The position numbers and the translations under genes were made by a program. 64,000 nt of DNA from CAWVSB01 sp046710535 (GTDB lineage: Bacteria; Pseudomonadota; Gammaproteobacteria; Pseudomonadales; CAWVSB01): the NCBI GenBank assembly GCA_046710535.1, contig JBKEHH010000003.1, positions 62,001-126,000 on the forward strand, in the 5' to 3' direction. Positions 52,770-62,070 of this stretch are shown in pieces (position 1 is the first letter of the stretch; each line of letters opens with the position of its first letter). The notes under the pieces were generated by a model. It was given only the letters and a program-made list of their open reading frames with translations, did not search any database and was not told where the DNA came from.

Positions 52770-54194
52770 CTAACCGTTGTAGTCATTAGCGCCGAAGGCT
52801 AAATCTTCAAAGCGGGTAAACTCTCCAATAAACGCTAACCTGCTAGTACCAATCGGCCCATTACGCTGTTTACCAATAATAATTTCTGCCACACCTTTGT
52901 CGGGGCTGTCTTCGTTATACACTTCATCGCGATAAATAAACGCAATCACATCGGCGTCTTGCTCTATCGCGCCTGACTCACGCAAATCTGAATTCACTGG
53001 CCGCTTATTAGGCCGCTGCTCTAGGCCACGGTTAAGCTGCGACAGCGCAACCACCGGGCATTCAAATTCTTTTGCCAAGGTTTTCAAACTACGCGAAATA
53101 TATGAAATTTCTTCTACTCGATTATTCTCTTTACCCGGCACCTGCATTAGCTGCAGGTAATCGATCATGATCATGGCTGGACTACCATGCTCACGTTGAA
53201 TTCTTTTGCAGCGGCTACGTATTTCACCTGGGCTAAGGGCGGCGGTGTCATCAATAAATAAAGGCTTATCTTTAAGCTTGCTAACCGCGGCCGATAACTT
53301 AGGCCAATCTTCTTCAGTTAAGTTACCGCTACGAATACGGGTTTGGTTAATGCGGCCGATAGAAGACAGCATCCGCATAATCAGTGATTGAGCTGGCATC
53401 TCCATACTGAATACAATAACTGGCTTGTCTTGGGCCATTATGGCGTTCTCGACCAAGTTCATGGCGAGCGCTGTTTTACCCATAGAGGGTCTGGCGGCAA
53501 CAATAATCAAATCTGAATTTTGCAGTCCAGAAGTTTGCTCGTCTATGTCTTTAAAGCCAGTAGTTAAACCGGTTAAGCTACCGTCGGTATTAAATAGCTC
53601 GTCTATTTTTTCAATGGTGCTTTTTAATAAGGAATTGGCATCTTGCGGGCCGCCAATTTTTGGGCGCCCTTCAGCAATATTACTAATGCGCTGTTCGGCG
53701 TCACTTAATAACTCACCTGCCTCACGCCCTTCAGGGTAAAAACAATCTTCGGCGGTGTCGGTAGCAGCGCCAATTAGCTGGCGCAGGGTAGACCGTTCGC
53801 GAATAATATCTGCATAGGCTTTGATATTGGCAATACTAGGCGTATTAGTCGCCAGCTCGCCCAAATAACTTAGCCCGCCTACATTGTCTAATTCAGCTCT
53901 AGACTGCAGTGCTTCCGACAGGGTAATGACATCAAGTGGGCTTTGAATCTCTACCAAGGAAGACATGGTGCGAAATATTAGCCGATGCTCGCGGCGGTAA
54001 AAATCACCCTCAACCAACGTGTCGGAAATAGAATCCCATGTTTCAGGCGACAGCATTAAACCGCCAATCACTGACTGCTCAGCCTCAATTGAATGAGGCG
54101 GAATTTTCAACTTATCTAAGGCAACATCACCCGTACTGGCAAAGCTGTCATTGTAGTCGCCGGGCGGCTGATCTTCTGCAGAGCCATATTCCAC
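52770..54194 (-). CDS. dnaB: Replicative DNA helicase DnaB
   Basis: DnaB, 474 residues, the hexameric 5'-3' fork helicase. The N-terminal domain begins with the IPPHSIEAEQSVIGGLML segment; Walker A ARPSMGKTA is near 235-243, MIDYLQLM is Walker B, and LRESGAIEQDADVIAFIYR is the arginine-finger region. No intein is present. It is convergent with the P-like gene, whose end is 26 bases away, and precedes nothing on its strand before the rplI gap. Very high confidence. Confidence 0.97.
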   Translation of the reverse strand: MEYGSAEDQPPGDYNDSFASTGDVALDKLKIPPHSIEAEQSVIGGLMLSPETWDSISDTLVEGDFYRREHRLIFRTMSSLVEIQSPLDVITLSEALQSRAELDNVGGLSYLGELATNTPSIANIKAYADIIRERSTLRQLIGAATDTAEDCFYPEGREAGELLSDAEQRISNIAEGRPKIGGPQDANSLLKSTIEKIDELFNTDGSLTGLTTGFKDIDEQTSGLQNSDLIIVAARPSMGKTALAMNLVENAIMAQDKPVIVFSMEMPAQSLIMRMLSSIGRINQTRIRSGNLTEEDWPKLSAAVSKLKDKPLFIDDTAALSPGEIRSRCKRIQREHGSPAMIMIDYLQLMQVPGKENNRVEEISYISRSLKTLAKEFECPVVALSQLNRGLEQRPNKRPVNSDLRESGAIEQDADVIAFIYRDEVYNEDSPDKGVAEIIIGKQRNGPIGTSRLAFIGEFTRFEDLAFGANDYNG

Positions 54195-54325
54195 TAGTTA
54201 ATTCCCACTAGGTCTTTGATAGACCATTAATTATAGAGGAGTGATTGTGGCGAATTTACGCGCAAAAAAAAAGCATCATCAGTAAATAACTGACAATGCC
54301 CTCATCACTACATCAATTAAAGCGA

Positions 54326-54775
54326 TTACTGCTGAGCAACAACAACTTTAACAACAGTAGTTACATCGCTGTGAAGCTGTATTGAAACATCATATTCGCC
54401 AAGCTCACGAATAACACCTCCAGGCATTTTCACTTCGCTTTTAGCAACTTCGTTGCCAGTAGCAGAAATAGCATCAGCAATATCGCGAGTACCGATAGAG
54501 CCAAACAACTTACCTCCTTCACCAGCGTTTGACTCCATAGTCACCACAACGCCAGCTAGTTTGTCGGCACGGGCTTGGGCAGCAGCGACCTTATCAGCAG
54601 CGGCAGCTTCTAGCTCAGCACGACGGGTTTCAAAATCAGCAACGTTGCCAGCTGAAGCCGGTACTGCCTTACCCAATGGGATCAGAAAGTTACGACCGTA
54701 GCCTGACTTAACATTAACTTGGTCGCCCAAGTCGCCTAATTTACCTACTTTCTCAAGTAATATTACTTGCATCAA
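54326..54775 (-). CDS. rplI: 50S ribosomal protein L9
   Basis: L9, 149 residues, usual length. MQVILLEKVGKLGDLGDQVNVK and SGYGRNFLIPLGKAV form the conserved rRNA-binding N-terminal domain, followed by the long connecting helix rich in Ala/Glu (EAAAADKVAAAQARADK) and the small C-terminal domain with GKLFGSIGTRDI. It is in the rpsF-rpsR-DUF2232-rplI order, 9 bases after the membrane-protein gene. Confidence 0.97.
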   Translation of the reverse strand: MMQVILLEKVGKLGDLGDQVNVKSGYGRNFLIPLGKAVPASAGNVADFETRRAELEAAAADKVAAAQARADKLAGVVVTMESNAGEGGKLFGSIGTRDIADAISATGNEVAKSEVKMPGGVIRELGEYDVSIQLHSDVTTVVKVVVAQQ

Positions 54776-54784
54776 CTTATCCTC

Positions 54785-55654
54785 TTAACTGTCTTTTTGT
54801 TGTTTAATCAATTTAGACCTAAGGTCAAAGAAACTATCCAACAAGGCGGCGAGGATCAAAATATCCTTCACCGGGTTAACCAAAATCAACAAACCGTAAA
54901 ACAACCACAAGCTAGCCGAACTACGAGCTTTTGCTGCTACCAACGCATGTACTAGCGCAATACCTGAAATAATAAACGGCACTGCTAATAAGTAAGCCCA
55001 AGGCAGTAAATCACCCCCTTGAACCATGCATGCCATTACTACTAAAAATAATGGCACTGCTAACGTCGGTGGCAAGCGCACTTGGCGAAACTCAACCCCA
55101 AAACCACCGGGGTTATACAAAGCAGCCTGCCAACTGCGACCAAGTACCACGCAAACAACGGTAGTTATCGTGTAAACCAAACCCAACATGCCAACTATTT
55201 GCATGACTGTTGGAGGGATTATCACCCCAGCTGTGCTTTCACCTGCCTGCACCTGCTGGTTAAGCTGTTCAATGAACTGCTCTGCTACCTCTGCTACGTT
55301 ATCAAGCCACTGGGGCCCAATAAATAGCACTGTTATTGCGGTAATAAGGCCAAAAGCCGTTATGCCGGTTAAGGCTAGCGGCCATGAAGAGGTTTCGCGC
55401 AATATTATTGCGGCCATCCAACTTCCTAGCAGTACTACCATGGGTGCCGTTTCACCAGCGTACCAAGCTACCATTAAGGCGGGCAATAAAGCCCATAACA
55501 ATAGCAAAAACCCATCTTTAGCACCTTGGCGCAGTGTTACTAACGCTAAGGCTGCACCGCCAATCCAATAAAACATGACGGTACCGGCGCTGATTATAGT
55601 AACCAGCATGGCCTGAGTTCGGCCGCGCATTACATATTGAGCAAGTGCGCGCAT
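54785..55654 (-). CDS. DUF2232 (YybS-like) membrane protein
   Basis: A 289-residue multispanning membrane protein with about eight helices, found between rpsR and rplI in pseudomonads and relatives. The final ILVNPVKDILILAALLDSFFDLR block is well conserved. Function is unknown, though co-transcription with ribosomal genes suggests a growth-linked role. The gene is 23 bases after rpsR and 9 before rplI. Confidence 0.88.
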   Translation of the reverse strand: MRALAQYVMRGRTQAMLVTIISAGTVMFYWIGGAALALVTLRQGAKDGFLLLLWALLPALMVAWYAGETAPMVVLLGSWMAAIILRETSSWPLALTGITAFGLITAITVLFIGPQWLDNVAEVAEQFIEQLNQQVQAGESTAGVIIPPTVMQIVGMLGLVYTITTVVCVVLGRSWQAALYNPGGFGVEFRQVRLPPTLAVPLFLVVMACMVQGGDLLPWAYLLAVPFIISGIALVHALVAAKARSSASLWLFYGLLILVNPVKDILILAALLDSFFDLRSKLIKQQKDS

Positions 55655-55677
55655 TAGTCAGGCCTCAACTCAATTGT

Positions 55678-55905
55678 TTATTCGTGTGCGTCTGTATATG
55701 GCAATAAAGCAACATAACGAGCGCGCTTAATAGCTGTAGTTAGCTGACGCTGGTATTTAGCTTTGGTGCCGGTAATACGACTTGGAACAATCTTGCCAGT
55801 CTCTGAAACATAAGCTTTTAGAGTCTCAAGATCTTTGTAATCTATTTCTTTTGTGCCTTCAGCAGTGAAGCGACAAAACTTTCTGCGGCGAAAAAAACGT
55901 GCCAT
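55678..55905 (-). CDS. rpsR: 30S ribosomal protein S18
   Basis: S18, 75 residues, a normal size. RRRKFCRFTAEGTKEIDYKD and GKIVPSRITGTKAKYQRQL are diagnostic. It follows rpsF by 41 bases and binds S6 at the platform of the small subunit. Confidence 0.98.
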   Translation of the reverse strand: MARFFRRRKFCRFTAEGTKEIDYKDLETLKAYVSETGKIVPSRITGTKAKYQRQLTTAIKRARYVALLPYTDAHE

Positions 55906-55946
55906 GGTAAAAATCCTCGTTTAATACAATGCTATGAAAGAGTAAC

Positions 55947-56384
55947 TTACTCTTCGGCGGCTGCTTCGTCTGTTGCGGCTTCAGATACTGGCGCTTCTTC
56001 TGCCACAACCTCTGCTACTTGCTCAACTGGAGCTGGACGAGGTGGACGGCGATCACGGTTTTCTTTATCAGCCTTAACGATAAATGACTCTTCAGTCACA
56101 GTTTCGTCGCGACGAATAACCATGTTACGAATAACGGCATCGTTATAACGGAAAGTTGTGGTTAACTCTTCAATAACTTCTTTCGACGCTTCAACATTCA
56201 TTAGAATGTAGTGTGCCTTGTGAATTTTATTGATTGGGTAAGCTAACTGACGACGACCCCAGTCTTCCAACCGGTGAACTAAACCACCATCATCGGTAAT
56301 TAGCGTTGTATAACGCTCTACCATTGCTGATACTTGCTCGCTCTGGTCAGGATGGACCAGAAACACTATTTCGTAATGACGCAT
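55947..56384 (-). CDS. rpsF: 30S ribosomal protein S6
   Basis: S6, 145 residues. MRHYEIVFLVHPDQSEQV and WGRRQLAYPINKIHKAHYILM are classical. The tail beyond residue ~105 is long and acidic (AEVVAEEAPVSEAATDEAAAEE), a common variable feature. S6 forms a heterodimer with S18, which autoregulates this operon in some bacteria through the leader described next. Confidence 0.98.
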   Translation of the reverse strand: MRHYEIVFLVHPDQSEQVSAMVERYTTLITDDGGLVHRLEDWGRRQLAYPINKIHKAHYILMNVEASKEVIEELTTTFRYNDAVIRNMVIRRDETVTEESFIVKADKENRDRRPPRPAPVEQVAEVVAEEAPVSEAATDEAAAEE

Positions 56385-56405
56385 ATATGCTCCTTACGGG
56401 TTAAA

Positions 56406-56457
56406 GTCTCCCGAAAATACGGTGAGACAAGGAGGGTTAAAGCCCCGTTTTTCGGGG
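56406..56457 (-). promoter_or_regulatory. Candidate S6:S18 leader in the rpsF transcript
   Basis: Two hairpins precede rpsF on the minus strand. One at 56406-56428 has stem GUCUC-(A)CCG / CGG-GAGAC with loop UAUUUU, a short helix with CCG beside a bulge that resembles the S6:S18-binding leader motif, which mimics 16S helix 23. The second at 56443-56457 is CCCCG-AAAAA-CGGGG and has no U run. The location and the CCG element support a regulatory leader; pairing was judged by eye and not folded computationally. Confidence 0.55.
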
Positions 56458-56526
56458 GTCGCGCATTGTAGTGAAATATTTAACCAGATGCAATTGTTTA
56501 ATAGTTAAACAACTTAAGCAAAGTGA

Positions 56527-57264
56527 CTAGCTTGAACGCTGACGTAAAGCTTCAAACAAAAATACACCGGTAGCCACCGACACATTCAAGCTGGTTACCA
56601 CGCCTGCCATAGGAATATTGGCCAAAAAGTCACAACGCTCGCGAGTTAGGCGGCGTATACCGCTGCCTTCAGCGCCCATCACTACGGCCATTGGGCCTTT
56701 AAAGTCTGACTGATAAATTGACTGTTCGGCTTCACCCGCCGCGCCAATCATCCAAATGCCCGCATCTTTCATTTTATCTAGGGTGCGCGCTAAGTTGGTT
56801 ACTACCACAAAAGGCACGGTTTCGGCGGCGCCACAGGCCACTTTACGTACCACTGGCGTTAGCCCAACAGCTTTGTCTTTAGGGGCGATAACCGCAGCAA
56901 CACCCGCCGCGTCGGCGCTGCGCAGGCAAGCACCCAAGTTATGTGGGTCAGTCACTGAATCAAGCACTAAAAACAGCGGCGGGGTTTCGGCTTTTTCAAT
57001 CAAAGCCATTAAAAACGACTCGTCTTTAGCTTGTGACGGGCGGCAATACAAAATCACCCCCTGGTGATTAGCATCGACCTTGTCTTCTAGCTCTTGGCGG
57101 GTAACGTGCTGAATTTGCACGCCAGCCTTTTTTGCCAAGGCGATAATATCGCTTACTCGCTTATCTTCACGCCCTTGCAGAATGAGTAATTGCTCAGACC
57201 GTTTAGGGGCTTGCTGCAAAAACATTTCCACAGCATGAATGCCATATATTAATTCTTGGCTCAC
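56527..57264 (-). CDS. rlmB: 23S rRNA (guanosine-2'-O-)-methyltransferase RlmB
   Basis: RlmB, 245 residues, a SPOUT methyltransferase acting at G2251 of 23S rRNA. YGIHAVEMFLQQAPKR, LVLDSVTDPHNLGACLRSADAAG, VVMGAEGSGI and IPMAGVVTSLNVSVATGVFLFE are the knot-forming motifs. It begins with GTG 57264 preceded by GAGAG. It lies just downstream of rnr on the same strand (35 bases), the usual order. Confidence 0.96.
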   Translation of the reverse strand: MSQELIYGIHAVEMFLQQAPKRSEQLLILQGREDKRVSDIIALAKKAGVQIQHVTRQELEDKVDANHQGVILYCRPSQAKDESFLMALIEKAETPPLFLVLDSVTDPHNLGACLRSADAAGVAAVIAPKDKAVGLTPVVRKVACGAAETVPFVVVTNLARTLDKMKDAGIWMIGAAGEAEQSIYQSDFKGPMAVVMGAEGSGIRRLTRERCDFLANIPMAGVVTSLNVSVATGVFLFEALRQRSS

Positions 57265-57299
57265 TGTTCTCTCACTTAGATCTCATTTAACTCTAGCAG

Positions 57300-59756
57300 T
57301 TACTTTTTAGGCTTAGGCTTGCGCTTACGGGGCTTTTTACCAGCCTTGGCGTCGCTGTTAGGTTTAGGCCCAGCATTGTTAGGCCCACCGCCTGGTTTAG
57401 GTTTGCCATAACCGCCCTTACCTTTGGGCTTAGACTTAGCACCCTTAGGTTTGGCTTTACTTTTAGCGCCAAACTTAACCGTTTTAGCAATTGCCTCGCG
57501 CGCGCCATCACTGGCCAGCTCTAAATCAATTTTGCGATCATCAAGGTCAACCCTGGCAATAAGCACGGTTAATTTATCGCCTAACTGATAAGTCGTTTTA
57601 GTTTTCTCACCTATTAGGCGCTGCGTTGCTTGGTCAAACTGGTAATAATCATTAGCCAGTGCAGTGACGTGAACCAAACCTTCCACATACACGTCACTAA
57701 GCTCGACAAACAAACCAAAACTAGTCACTGCAGCAATAACGCCGTCAAACTCTTCACCCACGCGCTCTTTTAAATACTCGCATTTAAGCCAAGCTTCAAC
57801 GTCGCGGCTAGCTTCGTCAGCGCGGCGCTCTGCCATTGAACAATGCTCGCCGGCAGCGGCCAAGTCAGTAGTTTTGTAAGGGTATATTTTATCTAGCGCA
57901 ATGGGCTTAGCGCCGCTGTCGCGCTTAACCCTAGGGCTGTTTTTACTGCTGCGAATAACACTGCGCAGCGCTCTATGCATTAGCAAATCGGGGTAGCGTC
58001 TTATCGGCGAGGTAAAATGCGCATAAGAGTTATAACTCAAACCAAAGTGGCCTTTATTCTCAGCTTGGTACACCGCTTGGTTCATTGACCGCAACAACAT
58101 GGTTTGAATAACCGATGCATCAGGGCGGTCAGCTACGCCTGACAAAACTGCCTGGTAGTCAGCCGGTGACGGTTTATCGCCACCACCTAAACTCATCATT
58201 AGTTCACTTAAATAAGTGCGTAAGTTTTTCAGCTTTTCTTCTTTCGGCCCTTCATGTACGCGATACAAGCCTTCCAGTTTTTCAGCCTGTAAAAACTCGG
58301 CGGCGCACACATTGGCGGCCAACATGCATTCTTCAATTAGCTTATGGGCGTCGTTGCGCTCGCGCGGCACTATGCGTTGAATTTTACCAAAGCTGTCAAA
58401 CAGCATTTGGGTTTCAACCGTATTAATGTCAAGCGCGCCACGTTTTTCACGCTTGGCGCGCAGCACTGTATATAAACCATGCAAGGCTTTTACATGAGGC
58501 AACACGCTTTGGTATTGCTCGGTTAACTTAGGCTTGCGCGGGCTATCATCTTCGGCTAACAAAATACCCACTTCGGTATAAGTCATCCGTGCATGAGACT
58601 TCATTACCGCTTCAAAAAACTGGAAGCTGTCAACCTTGCCGCTGTCGCTAATGGTCATTTCACAAACCATACACAGGCGGTCTACTGCAGGCTTAAGCGA
58701 ACATAGGCCGTTAGAAATTGCCTCGGGCAACATGGGTACCACCCGCGCCGGAAAATAAACCGATGTACCGCGACGCCAGGCCTCGCTGTCTAAGGCTGAA
58801 TTAACCTGCACATAATGTGACACATCAGCAATGGCAACCAACAGCTTCCAGCCACCCTCTTTTTGTTTCTCACAATACACTGCATCGTCAAAGTCGCGCG
58901 CGTCTTCACCGTCAATAGTGACTAGCGGCAAGTGACGAATATCAATACGGTTTAACTTGTCTTTGTCATCCACCTCTTCGCCCAAGGCATTGGCCTCAAT
59001 CATTACCTCATCATCCCATTCAAACGGAATATCATGAGAGCGAATGGCTATATCAGTTTCCAAACCAGGCGCTAAGTGGTCGCCCAATACTTCAGTAATT
59101 TTACCCGCCGGTAATTTGTGTTTTTCAGGCTGCTGGGTAATGCCAACAATCACAAACTGGCCGTCTTCGGCTTCTAGCTCACTAGCTACAATTTGTACGT
59201 CATGGCAAATACGCTTGCTGTCGGGCACAACATAACCGCCTTGGCTATTGGCATAATAACGCCCCACCAAAGTCTCGGTATTTCGGTGTAGCACTTCAAC
59301 AATTTTGCCTTCAGGGCGGCCGCGTTGGTCTACGCCGCTTTCACGCACTAATACTTCGTCGCCACTGAACACCAAACCCATCTGCCGGCTATGCAAAAAC
59401 AAATCGTCGCGTTTACCCGTTGCGTCTTTCGAGTCTTCACGAATTAAAAAACCAAAGCCATCTTTATGGCCTTGTACGCGGCCACGAATCAAACTCAGCT
59501 TATCCATCAAGCAATAAGCGCCCTTGCGGTTGCGCATTAACTGCCCATCGCGCTCCATGGCACGCAGGCGGCGGCGCAATGCTTCTTCAGCATCCTCACC
59601 TTCAACCTGCAGCGCTAAGGCAATTTCTTCACGCAGCTTAGGCACGCCGGCTTCAGTTAATTCAGTCAGTATTAGTTCACGACTCGCAATAGGGGCGTCG
59701 TAATTAGCTGCTTCACGAGCAGCGTGGGGGTCTTGCGGTTGGCCTTTTTTAGCCAT
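57300..59756 (-). CDS. rnr: Ribonuclease R
   Basis: RNase R, 818 residues, a 3'-5' exoribonuclease that degrades structured RNA. The helix-turn-helix N-terminus, cold-shock domains (FGFLIREDSKDATGKRDD), and RNB domain with VTIDGEDARDFDDAV (metal-binding Asp residues) precede an S1 domain (GVIAAVTSFGLFVELSDVYVEG). The C-terminus is a very basic K/P/G tail. ATG 59756 is the start; the longer frame starts at TTG 59765. Length and motifs are typical. Confidence very high. Confidence 0.97.
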   Translation of the reverse strand: MAKKGQPQDPHAAREAANYDAPIASRELILTELTEAGVPKLREEIALALQVEGEDAEEALRRRLRAMERDGQLMRNRKGAYCLMDKLSLIRGRVQGHKDGFGFLIREDSKDATGKRDDLFLHSRQMGLVFSGDEVLVRESGVDQRGRPEGKIVEVLHRNTETLVGRYYANSQGGYVVPDSKRICHDVQIVASELEAEDGQFVIVGITQQPEKHKLPAGKITEVLGDHLAPGLETDIAIRSHDIPFEWDDEVMIEANALGEEVDDKDKLNRIDIRHLPLVTIDGEDARDFDDAVYCEKQKEGGWKLLVAIADVSHYVQVNSALDSEAWRRGTSVYFPARVVPMLPEAISNGLCSLKPAVDRLCMVCEMTISDSGKVDSFQFFEAVMKSHARMTYTEVGILLAEDDSPRKPKLTEQYQSVLPHVKALHGLYTVLRAKREKRGALDINTVETQMLFDSFGKIQRIVPRERNDAHKLIEECMLAANVCAAEFLQAEKLEGLYRVHEGPKEEKLKNLRTYLSELMMSLGGGDKPSPADYQAVLSGVADRPDASVIQTMLLRSMNQAVYQAENKGHFGLSYNSYAHFTSPIRRYPDLLMHRALRSVIRSSKNSPRVKRDSGAKPIALDKIYPYKTTDLAAAGEHCSMAERRADEASRDVEAWLKCEYLKERVGEEFDGVIAAVTSFGLFVELSDVYVEGLVHVTALANDYYQFDQATQRLIGEKTKTTYQLGDKLTVLIARVDLDDRKIDLELASDGAREAIAKTVKFGAKSKAKPKGAKSKPKGKGGYGKPKPGGGPNNAGPKPNSDAKAGKKPRKRKPKPKK

Positions 59757-60104
59757 AAATATCAAATCCCATAAACAACGCTGCAGTGCAGCAATTTGGC
59801 CATTATAACCAGATTAAGTGACAAACAAGTGAAATAGTAGCAGCTAAGCTTTGCTAGCCCTAGAGCTAGGCAATACGAGCAAACGTTAACATCACCATAA
59901 ACGCTAAGGCATTGACAGATTAAAATAGGTTAGCGGCTGAATCAGCAGCGCCGTAATACCCATAGTGCTAGCGAAACCCATCCCTTTAGAAAAACATAAA
60001 GTATTAACTGAACCATAGAAATCATCACAAAATCAATCAAAAGGATCGATGATAGATAATACTTGTTCATCCTGCCCCACACCAAGGCCTATTATTATCA
60101 AACA
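59757..60104. other. Intergenic region with a possible small membrane ORF or relic
   Basis: No established gene is visible. On the minus strand, 34 bases after ugd, ATG 60070 opens 42 hydrophobic codons (MNKYYLSSILLIDFV...) to TGA at 59942. A second frame continues FSKGMGFASTMGITALLIQPL to TAG at 59904, which may be a frameshifted remnant of one membrane protein. Neither half is recognised. A short hairpin CTAGC/GCTAG also lies near 59855. No tRNA was found. Confidence 0.4.
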
Positions 60105-61271
60105 CTAATCACTACCAAACAAATCTCGTGTATACACTTTGTCGGCAACATTGCTTAACTCTTCAACCATTCGATTAGACACAATCACATCACTTGTTTT
60201 TGTAAACTCTTCGAAATCTTTGATCACCGTAGAGTTAAAAAACTCTGTCTCTTCCATTACTGGCTCATAAACTACTACTTCGACACCTTTGGCCTTCAGG
60301 CGCTTCATAATGCCCTGCACACTAGATGACCTGAAATTGTCGGAGCCAGCTTTCATAACTAAGCGGTAAATACCCACGACTTTGGGGTTTCGCTTTAAGA
60401 TTGAGTTGGCAATAAAATCTTTGCGGGTAGTATTTGCGTCAACAATAGCACCAATAATATTATTGGGTACTGCTTCGTAATTAGCTAATAGTTGTTTGGT
60501 GTCTTTGGGCAGACAGTAACCACCGTAACCAAATGAGGGGTTGTTGTAGTGATTACCAATACGAGGGTCTAGACCTACGCCCTCAATAATATGCCGCGAA
60601 TCAAGCCCAAGCGATTCAGCGTATGAGTCTAACTCATTAAAATAAGCCACGCGCATGGCTAGATAAGTATTGGAAAACAGCTTTACCGCTTCGGCTTCGG
60701 TTGAGTTGGTAAACAACATTGGAATGTCTTGCTTAAGAGCCCCTTGAGCTAATAAGCCTGCGAATACTTTGGCTCGCTCGCTTTGCTCACCCACAATAAT
60801 ACGCGACGGATGCAAGTTGTCGTAAAGCGCCTTGCCTTCACGCAAGAACTCAGGCGAGAACAAGATATTGTCACACTGTAGCTGCCGCTTAATGCCCGCA
60901 GTATAGCCAACTGGCACCGTTGATTTTATAACCATTACCGCTTGCGGGTTAATTGCCATTACGTCGTCAATAACCGATTCAACCGAGGCGGTATTAAAAT
61001 AGTTAGCAACAGGATCATAATCGGTAGGGGTAGATATGATGACATAGTGCGCATCTTGATAAGCTTGTTGCTTATCAAGTGTGGCGGTGAAATTAAGACT
61101 TTTATTGGCCAAAAAATCTTCAATTTCAACATCAGCTATTGGCGATATTTTTTGATTCAACTTGGCAATTTTAGTGGCGTCAATATCAACTGCGACAACT
61201 TCATTGTGCTGCGCCAACAGCATTGCGTTTGACAGGCCAACATAGCCGGTACCTGCGATTGCTATTTTCAT
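60105..61271 (-). CDS. ugd: UDP-glucose 6-dehydrogenase
   Basis: Ugd, 388 residues as in enterobacteria, which oxidises UDP-glucose to UDP-glucuronate with NAD. GTGYVGLSNAML is the dinucleotide motif, VIKSTVPVGYT and FLREGKALYDNLHPSRI are substrate blocks, and FGYGGYCLPKDTKQLL holds the catalytic Cys. It sits between rnr and purA, next to a broken sugar transferase, and probably came with an exopolysaccharide cluster. Enzyme identity is firm, and the pathway is now incomplete locally. Confidence 0.95.
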   Translation of the reverse strand: MKIAIAGTGYVGLSNAMLLAQHNEVVAVDIDATKIAKLNQKISPIADVEIEDFLANKSLNFTATLDKQQAYQDAHYVIISTPTDYDPVANYFNTASVESVIDDVMAINPQAVMVIKSTVPVGYTAGIKRQLQCDNILFSPEFLREGKALYDNLHPSRIIVGEQSERAKVFAGLLAQGALKQDIPMLFTNSTEAEAVKLFSNTYLAMRVAYFNELDSYAESLGLDSRHIIEGVGLDPRIGNHYNNPSFGYGGYCLPKDTKQLLANYEAVPNNIIGAIVDANTTRKDFIANSILKRNPKVVGIYRLVMKAGSDNFRSSSVQGIMKRLKAKGVEVVVYEPVMEETEFFNSTVIKDFEEFTKTSDVIVSNRMVEELSNVADKVYTRDLFGSD

Positions 61272-61295
61272 TTGCTAATAAATCCCATCGGTTTT

Positions 61296-61775
61296 TTAAT
61301 ACGCATTTTTATCAGTAAACCCACCGATAAATGTCTTAAGGAATATTTTTATATCTAGTATCAAAGACCAGTTTTCCATATACCACAAGTCATATTCTAT
61401 ACGCTTGGCCATTTTATCAACGGTGTCGGTTTCACCCCGAAAACCGTTGACTTGCGCCCAACCGGTAATGCCTGGCTTTACTTTATTGCGCCACATATAG
61501 GCTTCTACTTGGTCTTTATAATATTCGTTATGGGCTAAAGCATGTGATCTTGGACTAATTACAGACATATCACCGAGTAATACATTAAAAAATTGGGCCA
61601 GCTCGTCTAAACTAGTTTTGCGGATAAAGGCCTCTATTTTAGTTATACGCGCATCAAATTTTTGCGCATGAGTGATATTGCATCAGTCTCATTATTGATT
61701 TTCATTGGCCTAAGTTTATATACCCAGAATTTATAAGCGCGTAAACCAATACGTGCCAACCTAAACGTTATTGGC
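61296..61775 (-). pseudogene. Truncated, frameshifted undecaprenyl-phosphate sugar transferase
   Basis: The 90-codon frame 61296-61568 encodes the C-terminal part of a WcaJ-type polyprenyl-phosphate sugar-phosphotransferase: PRSHALAHNEYYKDQV, WRNKVKPGITGWAQVNGFRGE and a final FTDKNAY. Upstream, FDARITKIEAFIRKTSLDEL continues in the same frame past the ATG; before it the RIGLRAYKFWVYKLRPM block is in another frame, with a shift near 61670. The N-terminal membrane half is missing. The gene is a dead fragment, presumably left when an exopolysaccharide locus was lost. Confidence 0.85.
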
Positions 61776-62070
61776 TACATGTTAGTTAACTTAACAGCTA
61801 TAGCCCGACAACGCAGCCCCTAAAGTAAGGCGCACCATGTTTGATAAATACCAAAAAGAATTACTACGGCAAAATAAATAAACAGGCTGCAGTTGTCAGT
61901 AGAGTATCAAAGTTGCTGCAAGAGAATTCTGGCCCCAAACAGACTACAGACGATACATAGCCGGTCACAAAGGCAATCGCACAATCTATCGGCGCAACAG
62001 TTAAAGCCGAACTGGGTGATTTCCTGCCTAAAGTTATTCACTTATTTCCCTAGCATATAATTTTAAGTGC

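Noticed and set aside
52763..52789. Terminator between the P-like gene and dnaB
   Set aside because: A perfect 10-bp stem (CTAATGACTA/TAGTCATTAG) exists over the dnaB stop, but there is no T run in either direction.
61776..62070. Possible decayed gene between the sugar transferase and purA
   Set aside because: Short frames with stops, no family pattern and no tRNA or hairpin; nothing can be supported.
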